DNA from: Nocardioides limicola
Lineage (GTDB): Bacteria; Actinomycetota; Actinomycetes; Propionibacteriales; Nocardioidaceae
Length of the DNA: 64,000 nucleotides
Assembly (NCBI RefSeq): GCF_016827675.1
Contig: NZ_JAERJA010000001.1
Coordinates: 62,001-126,000, forward strand
Direction: 5' to 3'
Both the position numbers and the translations under genes were made by a program. Positions 28,940 to 37,646 of the stretch are shown piece by piece. The number at the start of each line of letters is the position of its first letter. The first letter of the stretch is position 1. Below the pieces are notes generated by a model that was given only the letters and a program-made list of their open reading frames with translations, searched no databases and was not told where the DNA came from.

Positions 28940-30166
28940 ATGTCCACCGATCTTGCGTGGCTTCTGTTGTGCACGGCCCTGGTGATCTTCATGACGCCGG
29001 GTCTGGCCTTCTTCTACGGCGGTCTGGTCAAGTCCAAGTCCGTCGTCTCCATGATGATGCTGAGCTTCGGCTCGCTCGGCCTGATCACCGTGCTGTGGGT
29101 GCTGTACGGCGCCACCGGTATCGGCACCCTGGGCGACGGGCCGATCAGCCAGTTCTTCGGCAACCCGTTCCAGGACTTCGCCCTCACCGAGGCGGTCCAG
29201 GCTGACGACGACACCCTGGGCGGCATCGCCTTCGGTGCGTCCTTCGCGATCATCACCGTGGCGCTGATCTCCGGCGCCATCGCCGACCGTGCCCGCTTCT
29301 TCCCGTGGCTGCTCTTCGCCGGCATCTGGGCCACCCTGGTCTACTTCCCCGGCCAGGCCTGGGTCTGGGGCGACGGCGGCTGGATCATCGAAGGCAAGGG
29401 CATCCTCAACGGTGTCGGCGCCCTCGACTGGGCCGGCGGCACCATCGTCCACCAGGCCTCCGGTGCGGCGGCTCTCGCTCTCGCGCTGGTGCTGGGCAAG
29501 CGGAAGGTCGGCTTCTCCAAGGAGGAGTCCGCTCCGCACAACGTCCCGTTGGTGCTCATCGGTGCCTCGATCCTGTGGTTCGGCTGGTTCGGCTTCAACA
29601 CCGGCGCGCACGCCGACACCGAGGCCCAGACGAGCCTGATCTTCCTCAACACCCTGATCGCTCCGGCCGCTGCGATGCTCGGCTGGCTCGTGGTCGAGCA
29701 CTTCCGTGAGGGCAAGGCCACCGCGGTGGGCGCGGCTTCCGGCATTGTCGCCGGCCTGGTCGTCATCACCCCGGCCTGTGCGCACATCGACCCGTGGGTC
29801 GCGATCGTCCTCGGCGCTCTGGCCGGTGCGGTCTGCGCCGTCGCGATCGACCTGAAGTTCAAGCTCGGCTTCGACGACACCCTGGACGTGGTGGGCATCC
29901 ACCTCGTCGCCGGATTCCTCGGCTGCATCGCGCTCGGCTTCGTGGCCAAGTACGACGCTGAGGGCCTGTTCTACGGCGGCGGCTTCGGTCAGCTCTGGTC
30001 GCAGTTCGCCTCGTCGATCGTCGTGATCGCCTGGGCGTTCGGAGTCGCCTTCGTGGTCGGCACGCTGATCGAGAAGACGATCGGCCTCCGCGCCAAGGAG
30101 GAGGACGAGATCGCAGGTATCGACCTGGTGCTGCACGGTGAGGGCTACGCCCTCAACAACCAGTGA
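28940..30166 (+). CDS. amt: Second ammonium transporter
   Basis: A 408-residue Amt-family channel. It has the same opening pattern as the first copy (LVIFMTPGLAFFYGGLVKSKS), both pore histidines (in TIVHQASGAAAL and in VVGIHLVAGFLG) and about 11 helices. ATG 28940 is preceded by GAGGTAGGT. Unlike amtB at 12260 it has no glnK partner and sits alone between trmD and fic. A strong bidirectional terminator follows. The two copies may serve different ammonium ranges, an inference only. Confidence 0.95.
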   Translation: MSTDLAWLLLCTALVIFMTPGLAFFYGGLVKSKSVVSMMMLSFGSLGLITVLWVLYGATGIGTLGDGPISQFFGNPFQDFALTEAVQADDDTLGGIAFGASFAIITVALISGAIADRARFFPWLLFAGIWATLVYFPGQAWVWGDGGWIIEGKGILNGVGALDWAGGTIVHQASGAAALALALVLGKRKVGFSKEESAPHNVPLVLIGASILWFGWFGFNTGAHADTEAQTSLIFLNTLIAPAAAMLGWLVVEHFREGKATAVGAASGIVAGLVVITPACAHIDPWVAIVLGALAGAVCAVAIDLKFKLGFDDTLDVVGIHLVAGFLGCIALGFVAKYDAEGLFYGGGFGQLWSQFASSIVVIAWAFGVAFVVGTLIEKTIGLRAKEEDEIAGIDLVLHGEGYALNNQ

Positions 30167-30189
30167 GTCTGTGCCCCTAGGTCACCGAC

Positions 30190-30229
30190 CCGCAGGCCCG
30201 TCCCGGTTCGTCCGGGGCGGGCCTGCGGC
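30190..30229. terminator. Bidirectional terminator between amt and fic
   Basis: CGCAGGCCCGTCCCGG (30191-30206) pairs with CCGGGGCGGGCCTGCG (30212-30227) with a single mismatch, loop TTCGT. It lies between the convergent ends of the second amt and the fic gene. Confidence 0.8.
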
Positions 30230-30249
30230 CTTGTGGGGTGACGCCGGGC

Positions 30250-31479
30250 TCAACGAGGCAGGGGGCGGACCCGGCGGCTGGCGGTCTGGATCCGCACGCT
30301 GAGCTCGTGCACGTCGTCGAGCATCTGCTGGGCCAGCCACACCGGGGCTCGCCGGGAACGCTTGGCCCTGGTCAGGACGCCGGCGTCCACCAGGGTCGCG
30401 ATGGTCTCCTCGGCCTCGGCCGCGCCGACACCGAGGCTGTCGGTGACCAGGGCCAGGTTGATGATCGGCTGCTCGGTGAGCAGGTCGAGCAGCCGATGCA
30501 ACGGGGTGCCGGGTCGGGAGCCACCGACGGCGTCGTGCCACTGGTCGCGGGTGGCGTGGATGCTCTCGGCGGTGCGCCACGACTCCGCTGTGGCGTTGCT
30601 GGTCGCCGATGCCAGCATCGCCACCAGCATCCGGGCGGAGCCGTCCCGGTAGTGGTTCAGGGCCTCGAAGTAGAGCTCCCGATGGGCGACCAGTGCGGAC
30701 GCGATCGGCACGGTCAGGTGGCGCGTCGCCCGCCGGCGTCGCAGCACGGCATGGATCAGCGCCCTGCCGATCCGCCCGTTGCCGTCGATGAAGGGGTGGA
30801 TGGACTCGAACTGGGCGTGCACGATCGCTGCCTGCGCCAGCGCGGGCAGGTCGTCCCGGTTGGCGAACGCGAAGAGATCGTCCAGGTAGTCCGGCACCGT
30901 GTCGGGAGGCGGTGGCACGTGCATGGCGTCACGGGGCGAGTAGTCGCTGCCGCCCACCCAGTTCTGGGTACGTCGTACCTGACCGGCCCGGTGGGCCTCG
31001 TCGGGGTGTCGGCGGAACAGGTCGTGGTGGGCGCGCAGCATCGCCTCGAGACGCAGAGTCCGCGTGGTGTCGGCGTCCTCGATCATCCGGGTCATCGCCC
31101 GGGTCGCCGAGGCCATCGACACGGCCGAGGCGTTCCCGCCCTCGCCGAGCAGGGCACGGCCGTAGTCGGCCAGGCTGGCGTCGACGTTCTCGATCTTCGA
31201 GGAGTCCACCGCCTCGGTGCGGATCTGCAGGTGGTTGAGAGCGGCGAGAGTGCGTCCGTGGACGAGATCGAGGTGCTTGAGGTTGCCGGCACTGGCCGCT
31301 GTCATCGCCGAGAGCGAGCGGTCCATCGGATAGTCCAGGTCCCGGATCAGCGGCGGCAGCATCACGGTGATCTCCTGCACCTGCCGGTCAACCCGTGGCC
31401 CCCGCGGGTGCTGCTGCCGCCACGGCCGCCGCTCGCTGGTGTGCGGCATCCAGTCGGCCGGGTGGTCGGGAGCGATCAC
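30250..31479 (-). CDS. Fic-domain protein with N-terminal inhibitory motif and C-terminal winged helix
   Basis: Fic enzymes usually transfer AMP to protein hydroxyl groups. This 409-residue protein has the catalytic motif HPFIDGNGRIGR complete at residues 228-239. The inhibitory motif (S/T)xxxE(G/N) is present N-terminally as SSKIEN at 93-98, making it a class II, self-inhibited Fic. A Fic_N region (about 40-130) precedes, and a winged-helix-like C-terminal domain (about 320-400) follows. GTG 31479 has GAGGA 7 bases upstream; the open frame extends earlier without support. It lies alone on the minus strand between amt and rplS. Confidence 0.92.
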   Translation of the reverse strand: MIAPDHPADWMPHTSERRPWRQQHPRGPRVDRQVQEITVMLPPLIRDLDYPMDRSLSAMTAASAGNLKHLDLVHGRTLAALNHLQIRTEAVDSSKIENVDASLADYGRALLGEGGNASAVSMASATRAMTRMIEDADTTRTLRLEAMLRAHHDLFRRHPDEAHRAGQVRRTQNWVGGSDYSPRDAMHVPPPPDTVPDYLDDLFAFANRDDLPALAQAAIVHAQFESIHPFIDGNGRIGRALIHAVLRRRRATRHLTVPIASALVAHRELYFEALNHYRDGSARMLVAMLASATSNATAESWRTAESIHATRDQWHDAVGGSRPGTPLHRLLDLLTEQPIINLALVTDSLGVGAAEAEETIATLVDAGVLTRAKRSRRAPVWLAQQMLDDVHELSVRIQTASRRVRPLPR

Positions 31480-31670
31480 GGCGCCATCCTCGCACGACCG
31501 GCCGGCCCCGGATTTCGGACTCGGTGACCGGATGTGGCATCCTTGATCGCTGGTGCACGTCGCCTCTGCCACAGGGGAATCGTCGTCATGCACCGACCAC
31601 GATCCTTTCGCCCCCTTGCCGGGCGGCGACCGAGTCCGCGGCTGACCTGTGGCATCCGTGAGGAGCAACG

Positions 31671-32021
31671 ATGACCAACGCCATCAACGATCTGGCAGCT
31701 GCCAGCCTGCGCACCGACCTCCCCGACTTCCGGGCCGGCGACACCGTCAAGGTGCACGTCAAGGTGGTCGAGGGCAGCCGCTCCCGCGTCCAGGTCTTCC
31801 AGGGTGTGGTGATCCGCATCCACGGCTCCGGCATCGGCCGCACCTTCACCGTCCGCAAGGTCTCCTTCGGTGTCGGCGTCGAGCGGACCTTCCCGTTGCA
31901 CTCGCCGATCTTCGAGGAGATCGAGGTCGTCACCCGCGGTGACGTCCGTCGCGCCAAGCTGTACTACCTGCGCAACGTCCGCGGCAAGGCCGCCAAGATC
32001 AAGGAACGTCGCGAGCTCTGA
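31671..32021 (+). CDS. rplS: 50S ribosomal protein L19
   Basis: L19 lies at the 30S-50S interface. At 116 residues it contains [29 protein letters not shown] and the C-terminal [20 protein letters not shown] 31671 is preceded by GAGGAGC. The 191 bases upstream carry the divergent starts of fic and rplS, with a short inverted repeat (GGTGCA with TGCACC) in the rplS leader. Confidence 0.97.
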   Translation: MTNAINDLAAASLRTDLPDFRAGDTVKVHVKVVEGSRSRVQVFQGVVIRIHGSGIGRTFTVRKVSFGVGVERTFPLHSPIFEEIEVVTRGDVRRAKLYYLRNVRGKAAKIKERREL

Positions 32022-32033
32022 CCGGTCGCTGGC

Positions 32034-32039
32034 TACGCT
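32034..32039 (+). promoter_or_regulatory. Leaderless promoter -10 (TACGCT) of lepB
   Basis: TACGCT lies 6 bases before GTG 32046, within the short gap after rplS. No ribosome binding site is present. Confidence 0.55.
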
Positions 32040-32045
32040 GACTTC

Positions 32046-32771
32046 GTGACCACCGAGGACACCGACCGCAAGGTCGGCAGGAAGCCATCCGTGCCCTGGT
32101 GGCTGGAGACCGTGCTTCTGGTCTGCTTCGCCCTCGGCCTCGCTGCGCTGATCAAGGCCACCCTGCTGCAGGCCTTCTACATCCCGTCGGAGTCGATGGA
32201 GCCGGGACTGGTCACCAACGACCGGATCCTGGTGCAGAAGGTCTCCTACTGGGGGTCCAGCGAGCCCGAACGTGGCGACGTGGTGGTCTTCGCCGACCCC
32301 GGGGGCTGGCTCGGGTCGCACCAGCACCTGGGACCGCCCAACCTGCTGGCCGAGGCGCTGTCGGTGATCGGCCTCTATCCCACGGGCGGTCACCTGGTGA
32401 AGCGGGTCATCGGCGTGGCCGGCGACCGGATCGCCTGCTGCGACGACGAAGGGCGCCTGCTCGTCAACGGAGTCCCGTTGGACGAGGCCGACTACATTCG
32501 CGAGCAGCGCCGGTGCAACGGTCCGATGACCGGCGACTGTGACTGGACCGTCGAGGAGGTGCCCGAGGGCACCGTCTTCGTGATGGGCGACAACCGCAGT
32601 CAGTCCGCAGACTCCAGCGTGCACCTGTGTGCCGCGTCGCGCCCGAACTGTGACGAGTCCGAAGCATTCGTGCCCGTCGACCACGTGGTCGGCAAGGTCT
32701 TCGCGCTGGTCTGGCCACTGGACCGGATCTCTCTGGTGAAGCGCCCAGCCGTGCACGACGCCGCCCGCTGA
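32046..32771 (+). CDS. lepB: Signal peptidase I
   Basis: Type I signal peptidase, which cleaves exported preproteins outside the membrane. The 241-residue protein has one N-terminal membrane helix (about 17-38), box B with the catalytic serine in PSESMEPGL, box D lysine in KRVIGVAGDRI and box E GDNRSQSADS. Extra cysteines occur in CCDDEG, RRCNGPMTGDC and HLCAASRPNC. Its neighbour is a paralogue with cysteines in the same places. Confidence 0.94.
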   Translation: MTTEDTDRKVGRKPSVPWWLETVLLVCFALGLAALIKATLLQAFYIPSESMEPGLVTNDRILVQKVSYWGSSEPERGDVVVFADPGGWLGSHQHLGPPNLLAEALSVIGLYPTGGHLVKRVIGVAGDRIACCDDEGRLLVNGVPLDEADYIREQRRCNGPMTGDCDWTVEEVPEGTVFVMGDNRSQSADSSVHLCAASRPNCDESEAFVPVDHVVGKVFALVWPLDRISLVKRPAVHDAAR

Positions 32772-32792
32772 CACCGGACCCCGAGGGCAGCA

Positions 32793-33494
32793 GTGAATGA
32801 CACCGACACCCCCCGCGGCGTTCGCCTGAACTGGTGGCAGGAGGCGGTCGTCCTGACCGTGGCCGCGATCACCGTGGCCGTGCTGGTCAAGGTGTTCGTG
32901 ATGCAGGCCTTCCACATCCCGTCTGAGTCGATGGAACCCGCCCTGGTCGCGGGGGACCGGATCGTCGTCGAGAAGTGGGCGACCGGCACGCCTCGGCGTG
33001 GTGACGTGGTGGTCTTCACCGACCCGGGTGGCTGGTTGCCGGTGGCCACGAGTGAACCGTCGGGGCTCGAGCAGTTGCTCACCCTGATCGGGGTACGCCC
33101 CGCTGACGGGCACTTGGTGAAGCGGGTGGTCGGAGTGCCCGGAGACGTCATTGAGTGCTGTGACGCCCAGGGGCGTCTGCAGGTGAACGAGATCGCCGTC
33201 GCCGAGGAGCCGCTGCTGCGCCCCGGCGCCGCCTGTGCCGGGCCGATGATCGACAACTGTCGCTGGAGTGCCGGCCCGGTCCCCGAAGGTCACGTGTTCG
33301 TGATGGGGGACCATCGGTCGAGGTCGGCGGACTCGACGGCGCAGATGTGCCGGCAGTCCCAGACCGAGTGCGCAGGTGGCCGGGAGTTCGTCTCCGTCGA
33401 GCGGGTGGTGGGACGCGTCCTCGCTGTCGCCTGGCCGCCCTCGCGCTGGCAGCGGGTGCCACGCCCGGACCTCTACCGAGTCCTCGATGAGTGA
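32793..33494 (+). CDS. Signal peptidase I, second tandem copy
   Basis: A 233-residue paralogue of the preceding gene, 21 bases downstream. Catalytic boxes: PSESMEPAL (serine), KRVVGVPGDVI (lysine) and GDHRSRSADS, with His replacing Asn in the GDNR box. Cysteines in ECCDAQG, AACAGPMIDNC and QMCRQSQTEC align with those of the first copy. Its stop overlaps the rnhB start by 8 bases. Two type I peptidases in tandem suggest a split of substrates, not shown by the sequence. Confidence 0.93.
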   Translation: MNDTDTPRGVRLNWWQEAVVLTVAAITVAVLVKVFVMQAFHIPSESMEPALVAGDRIVVEKWATGTPRRGDVVVFTDPGGWLPVATSEPSGLEQLLTLIGVRPADGHLVKRVVGVPGDVIECCDAQGRLQVNEIAVAEEPLLRPGAACAGPMIDNCRWSAGPVPEGHVFVMGDHRSRSADSTAQMCRQSQTECAGGREFVSVERVVGRVLAVAWPPSRWQRVPRPDLYRVLDE

Positions 33495-34161
33495 CCTGCC
33501 CCGGGGTGCGACGGTGCGCCGCGACGCCGGCCTCTACGGGTATGAGCGTGCCCTGCGGCGGGCTGGCATCGACCCGATCGCCGGCGTGGACGAGGCGGGA
33601 CGCGGCGCCTGCGCCGGTCCTTTGGTGGCCGCCGCGGTGATCCTGCCCGAGGGGACACGTGGCCGGGTCCCCGGGCTCGCCGACTCCAAACTGCTCACCG
33701 CCCGGGCGCGGGAACGCTGCTACGCCGAGATCCAGCGCCGGGCGGTGGCCTGGTCGGCGGTGGTCGTCGAGTCCGGGGAGTGCGACGAGTTGGGCATGCA
33801 CGTCGCGAACATCGAGGCGCTGCGACGGGCGGTGGCCAAACTGGCCGAGCGGCCGGCGTACGTGCTCACCGACGGGTTCGGGGTGGATGGGCTCGGCGTC
33901 CCCGGATTGGCGGTGTGGAAGGGCGACCGGGTCGCCGCCTGCATCGCGGCGGCATCGGTGATCGCGAAGGTCACCCGGGACCGGCTGATGGCCGACCTGG
34001 ACCGTGCCCACCCGGCGTACGGCTTTGCGGTGCACAAGGGCTACGTCACCGCCGGCCACTCCGAGGCGCTCCAGCGCCATGGACCCTCACCGGTCCACCG
34101 GATGCGTTTCGAGAACGTCCGCCGCGCCGCGGCGGCGATGAACCCGAACGCCACACCCTAG
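33487..34161 (+). CDS. rnhB: Ribonuclease HII
   Basis: RNase HII removes ribonucleotides and RNA primers from DNA. At 224 residues it has GVDEAGRGACAGPLVAAAV (catalytic Asp and Glu), LTDGF and VIAKVTRDRLM. ATG 33487 overlaps the end of the second signal peptidase gene, an order (lepB-rnhB) usual in Actinobacteria. The upstream in-frame ATG is inside that gene. Confidence 0.95.
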   Translation: MSDLPRGATVRRDAGLYGYERALRRAGIDPIAGVDEAGRGACAGPLVAAAVILPEGTRGRVPGLADSKLLTARARERCYAEIQRRAVAWSAVVVESGECDELGMHVANIEALRRAVAKLAERPAYVLTDGFGVDGLGVPGLAVWKGDRVAACIAAASVIAKVTRDRLMADLDRAHPAYGFAVHKGYVTAGHSEALQRHGPSPVHRMRFENVRRAAAAMNPNATP

Positions 34162-34164
34162 GAT
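34159..34164 (+). promoter_or_regulatory. Leaderless promoter -10 (TAGGAT) of the DUF2469 gene
   Basis: TAGGAT starts inside the rnhB stop and lies 6 bases before GTG 34171. No ribosome binding site is present. Confidence 0.6.
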
Positions 34165-34170
34165 GAAGCG

Positions 34171-34479
34171 GTGAGTGCCGAGGAGCTCGAGAAGTACGAG
34201 ACCGAGATGGAGCTGACGCTCTATCGCGAGTACCGCGACGTGGTGAAGATCTTCAAGTACGTCGTGGAGACCGACCGTCGCTTCTACCTGTGCAACGCCG
34301 TCGACGTGAAGGCGCGCACCGAGGCCGGTGACGTCTTCTTCGAGGTGACGATGTCGGATGCCTGGGTGTGGGACATCTACCGACCGGCGCGGTTCGCGAA
34401 GACCGTCAAGGTGCTCACCTTCAAGGACGTGAACGTGGAGGAACTGGCAGCCCCGGACATGGAGCCCCCGGATTCCTGA
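34171..34479 (+). CDS. DUF2469 family protein
   Basis: A 102-residue acidic protein of the DUF2469 family, a small conserved actinobacterial protein found after rnhB. Visible are MSAEELEKYETEMELTLYRE, RFYLCNAVDVKAR and SDAWVWDIYRPARFAKTVKV. It has no membrane segment and its function is unknown. The position and sequence make the family call firm. Confidence 0.92.
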   Translation: MSAEELEKYETEMELTLYREYRDVVKIFKYVVETDRRFYLCNAVDVKARTEAGDVFFEVTMSDAWVWDIYRPARFAKTVKVLTFKDVNVEELAAPDMEPPDS

Positions 34480-34582
34480 TTCCCGGCCTGGGACGTCGGG
34501 GCGTTGCCGAATCTTTACCTGTGACCGGCGTCATGCATGCCCATCGGTCACCGTTACTAGGACGAACGTCCCGTATACGTCG

Positions 34583-34588
34583 TAGGGT
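34583..34588 (+). promoter_or_regulatory. Promoter -10 (TAGGGT) of the first TadE-like gene
   Basis: TAGGGT at 34583-34588 gives a predicted leader of about 42 bases before ATG 34637, which has GGAGGGA as ribosome binding site. The 157-base gap after DUF2469 holds only this. Confidence 0.5.
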
Positions 34589-34636
34589 TGGCCCCGGGCG
34601 GATGAGGGCCGCCTGGCATCTGGGAGGGAACCACAT

Positions 34637-35071
34637 ATGAGTAGGTTGCGTCGACGCGACCGGGAGACCGGTGCGGCTGCAGTGGAGTTCGCGCTCGTGG
34701 TGCTGCCGCTGCTGATCATCGTCTTCGGGATCATCACCTTCGGGTACATGCTGAGCTTCCGTCAGGCGATGAGCCAGGCCGCCGCGGAGGGGGCTCGCGC
34801 CGCCGCGGTGGCGATGCCGAACACGCCCAGCGCCGAACGGGTGACCCGAGCCACCGACGCGGTGAATGCCGCGGTCGGGTACGGCGTCGACTGTGACCAC
34901 CCCGGCATGACCTGCGCGATCGTCGTGGACTCCTCCTGTGGGGCGAACGGGTGCATCCGGGTCACGCTGACCTATGCCTACCGGGCGAATCCGCTCACCC
35001 CCCTCTTCCCGGGTCTGGGGCTGGCGATGCCCGAGCAGTTGAGCTACACCGCGATGGCGGAGGTCAGCTGA
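34637..35071 (+). CDS. TadE-like pilus/export protein (pair 1)
   Basis: A 144-residue pseudopilin-type protein. The N terminus RRRDRETGAAAVEFALVVLPLL has the TadE motif (Gly-Ala-x-x-Val-Glu-Phe-Ala) leading into a single membrane helix (about 14-38). The outer part has three cysteines near positions 83-101. TadE/TadF proteins act in Tad (Flp) pilus assembly. The stop is one base before the next gene. No tadA, tadB, tadC or flp gene is in the window. Confidence 0.88.
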   Translation: MSRLRRRDRETGAAAVEFALVVLPLLIIVFGIITFGYMLSFRQAMSQAAAEGARAAAVAMPNTPSAERVTRATDAVNAAVGYGVDCDHPGMTCAIVVDSSCGANGCIRVTLTYAYRANPLTPLFPGLGLAMPEQLSYTAMAEVS

Positions 35072-35072
35072 G

Positions 35073-36686
35073 ATGGCACGCCAGGGGAGTTCACGCAGGG
35101 ATGAGCAGGGCGCCGTCGCGCCGATGGTGGCCATCATGCTGGTGGTGCTGGTGATGTTCGCGGCGTTCGCCGTCGACCTCGGCATGCAGCGAGTGGTGGC
35201 CCGGGACATGCAGGCGCTCGCGGACCTGGCAGCCCTCGACGCGGCCCGGCAACTCGACGGCCGTGCGGCCAACGATTCCTCGCTGATCGCTGACGTCGAA
35301 GCAGCCGTCGCCGCCAGCGTGGTGCGCAACGCCACCACGTTGGGCACGCTGGACGGTCAGCCCACCGTCCGCCTCGGCACCCTCGACGCGGCCGGCAACT
35401 TCCTGCCCGGGGGCAACCCCGCCACCGCCGTCGAGGTCACCGCCCGATCCACCGTCGGCTTCGTCTTCGCCCAGGTGGGAGGCGGCCCCAGCGAGGGGTC
35501 GGCGACCCGGAGCGCGGTGGCCGAGGCGACCACCTCGGCATGTTTCCGGATGGGCTCCTACGCGTTGCAGTTGGCCACCAACGACTCGATCCTGGCCGCG
35601 TTGCTCGGGAATGCCGCCGCCACCCGCGTGCTGGGCTATCAGGGTCTGGCCACTGCCGAGGTCTCGCTGCTCGGCCTGGCCACCGAACTGGGTCTGGGCA
35701 GCCCCCACGAGCTGGTCGACGCCAACCTGACCCTGGGCGAGCTTCTGGACGCTGCCGCCGTGGTGCTGAACCAGGAGGGCGAGTCCGGGCTGGCCGCGGA
35801 GTTGCTCACACTCAAGACCGATCTGGGGGCGCGGGCCAACGCTCAGGTCGACCTCGGGGAGCTGCTGGATCTGGGGGTCGGCACCGGCTCCGTGGCCACC
35901 GCTTCGGTGAACCTGTTGCACCTGATCACCGGCACCGTGATGGTCGCCAACGGCGAGAACCTGATCCGCATCGCCGACCTGGATGTGAACGCGGGTGGGA
36001 CCACGCTGCGTGCCAACCTGAGGGTCATCGAGGTGCCGCGGCTCGCCTGCAACGACGGGGAAGCCCGCACCGGGCAGATCCAGTTGAGGCTCCAGGCGAT
36101 GGGGCCGGTGAAACTGTTGCCGACCAGCGGGCTGAACTCGCTGCTGGGCCTGCTCGGCTTGAACCTGACCACGGTGGATCTGGAGGTCCGCAACCTGCTC
36201 GTCACGTTGGATGCGGCGTCGGCGAAGGCCCGGCTCACGCCCGACCTGACCTGTGGGTCGGGGTCGGTCAGCGTCGATGTCTACGAGATGGCGCTGGCGG
36301 ATGTGACGCTCACCGGCTCCGTGTGGCTGGGAACCCTGCGCCTGCTGCCGCCGGGCACGACCTGGACCGAGCTCGCACGCCTGGTCGATGTCGGCACCGC
36401 CCCCTATCCGGGCGGCACCCATCAACTGCTGATCCCCGAGCACTACGACACCCCGCTGACCGTAGGGCCTGCCGTGCCACCCTCGGTGACGCTGAGCAGC
36501 GGCGAGGTGGTGCTACTGGGGTCGGTCAACCTGGGGCCGCTCGTCAACCTGGTCAACAGCGTGCTGGCGCCGGTGCAGAACCTGCTGCTGGGCCCGGTCT
36601 TCGATGCCTTGGGCATCAGCGTGGCAGGCGCCGACCTGTGGGCGGTCCGGCAACCGACCTGCCAGCACCCCGCGCTCCGCGGCTGA
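35073..36686 (+). CDS. TadG-like exported protein (pair 1)
   Basis: A 537-residue protein whose N terminus (RRDEQGAVAPMVAIMLVVLVMFAAFAVDLG) is the Tad/TadG-like membrane domain, followed by QALADLAALDAARQL. The rest is predicted extracellular, rich in Leu, Gly, Val and Thr, with many LGL and DLG segments and a few cysteines. The family is thought to be envelope-anchored and linked to Tad pili. Cotranscribed with TadE-like 1. The C-terminal half matches no domain I know. Confidence 0.82.
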   Translation: MARQGSSRRDEQGAVAPMVAIMLVVLVMFAAFAVDLGMQRVVARDMQALADLAALDAARQLDGRAANDSSLIADVEAAVAASVVRNATTLGTLDGQPTVRLGTLDAAGNFLPGGNPATAVEVTARSTVGFVFAQVGGGPSEGSATRSAVAEATTSACFRMGSYALQLATNDSILAALLGNAAATRVLGYQGLATAEVSLLGLATELGLGSPHELVDANLTLGELLDAAAVVLNQEGESGLAAELLTLKTDLGARANAQVDLGELLDLGVGTGSVATASVNLLHLITGTVMVANGENLIRIADLDVNAGGTTLRANLRVIEVPRLACNDGEARTGQIQLRLQAMGPVKLLPTSGLNSLLGLLGLNLTTVDLEVRNLLVTLDAASAKARLTPDLTCGSGSVSVDVYEMALADVTLTGSVWLGTLRLLPPGTTWTELARLVDVGTAPYPGGTHQLLIPEHYDTPLTVGPAVPPSVTLSSGEVVLLGSVNLGPLVNLVNSVLAPVQNLLLGPVFDALGISVAGADLWAVRQPTCQHPALRG

Positions 36687-36766
36687 GTCGGGACCTTGGT
36701 CCTGTCATTGTCCTGACTCTGGCCAGCACCCTCCCGGTACGGCGGCGGACAGGGGAGAATCTGTGC

Positions 36767-37549
36767 ATGGGAGGGGTGCAGCAGTTCGCCGAGCAGGCCG
36801 CTGCGCCGGTCGCAACCTGGGACGCCGAGCTGGTACTGGCCGAGGCGGCTCGTGAGTTCCGACAGGCGCAATGGATGCCACTGCGTGCCTTCTGCATCCG
36901 GGTCTATGCCGCCACCGGCGTGCCCGCCCAGGTGGTGCATCAGCAGGTTGCCGATCACCCTGATCATTTCGCGGTGATCGGGTCGCTCGGCAACGAAATG
37001 GTCGGCCTCACGCGCAGGTATGCCCATCAGGCCGCGGCCGATGACTCGGGCCGGGTCTGGTTCGAGCTGGTGAGTCGACTCGAGGTCGCTCCGCCGGTGA
37101 CGTTGCTGGTGCCCAGTCGTTCCGGCTCGGGTGACCTGACACGGGTCCGGTTCGATCGTGTCGAAGCGGACGGAGCGCCGGAGTACTGGATGACCCTGCA
37201 CGCGCCCACCCCCCAGGTGTGGGACCGGGTGGCGTCCGGTGCCTGGGTGCCGGTCGAGTCGGACTCGGATGCCCCCGAGTGGTGGCCGCTGCTGCCAGCA
37301 CCCACCGCACCCACCCCGGCCGGGCTCCTCGCCTGGCGTTCCCTGGATGCGAGCCGGTGCGCAGCGCGGGCACGGGCGCTGCTGGTGGGGCGCCTGGACC
37401 TGGCCGGGGGGCGGATGTCCCTCACCGAACCGGAACCACGCCACGGAGGGTCGATCACCGCGCGGCAATGGTGGGCGCTGGTGACCGGCACCGCCCGGGT
37501 GCCGGCGCAGTCAGCTGTCCTTCGGGTCGAGGGCCCGCCGCCAAGGTAA
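36767..37549 (+). CDS. Hypothetical protein between two Tad pairs
   Basis: A 260-residue protein I do not recognise. It begins MGGVQQFAEQAAAPVATWDA and has no signal peptide or membrane helix. It is rich in Trp in the second half (WMTLHAPTPQVWDRV, EWWPLLPAPTAPTP) and ends near a strongly basic tail. ATG 36767 has GGGGAGAA 8 bases upstream; GAGAAT six bases before the ATG could also be a leaderless -10. An earlier open frame from 35540 is a shadow of the TadG-like gene. Its place between the pairs suggests, but does not show, a link with Tad functions. Confidence 0.7.
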   Translation: MGGVQQFAEQAAAPVATWDAELVLAEAAREFRQAQWMPLRAFCIRVYAATGVPAQVVHQQVADHPDHFAVIGSLGNEMVGLTRRYAHQAAADDSGRVWFELVSRLEVAPPVTLLVPSRSGSGDLTRVRFDRVEADGAPEYWMTLHAPTPQVWDRVASGAWVPVESDSDAPEWWPLLPAPTAPTPAGLLAWRSLDASRCAARARALLVGRLDLAGGRMSLTEPEPRHGGSITARQWWALVTGTARVPAQSAVLRVEGPPPR

Positions 37550-37646
37550 AGCCTTGGCCAAAGCCGGATCCATCCACAGTGCCCCTCGTTAACGTGGTAC
37601 CAGTCGCGCACCACGAAGACGTATGGGCTCGTGGAAGGAGACTCAA

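Noticed and set aside
35540-36766. Plus-strand frame continuing into the 260-residue gene (669 codons in all)
   Set aside because: The first 409 codons are an out-of-frame reading of the TadG-like gene; only the part from ATG 36767 has its own ribosome binding site.
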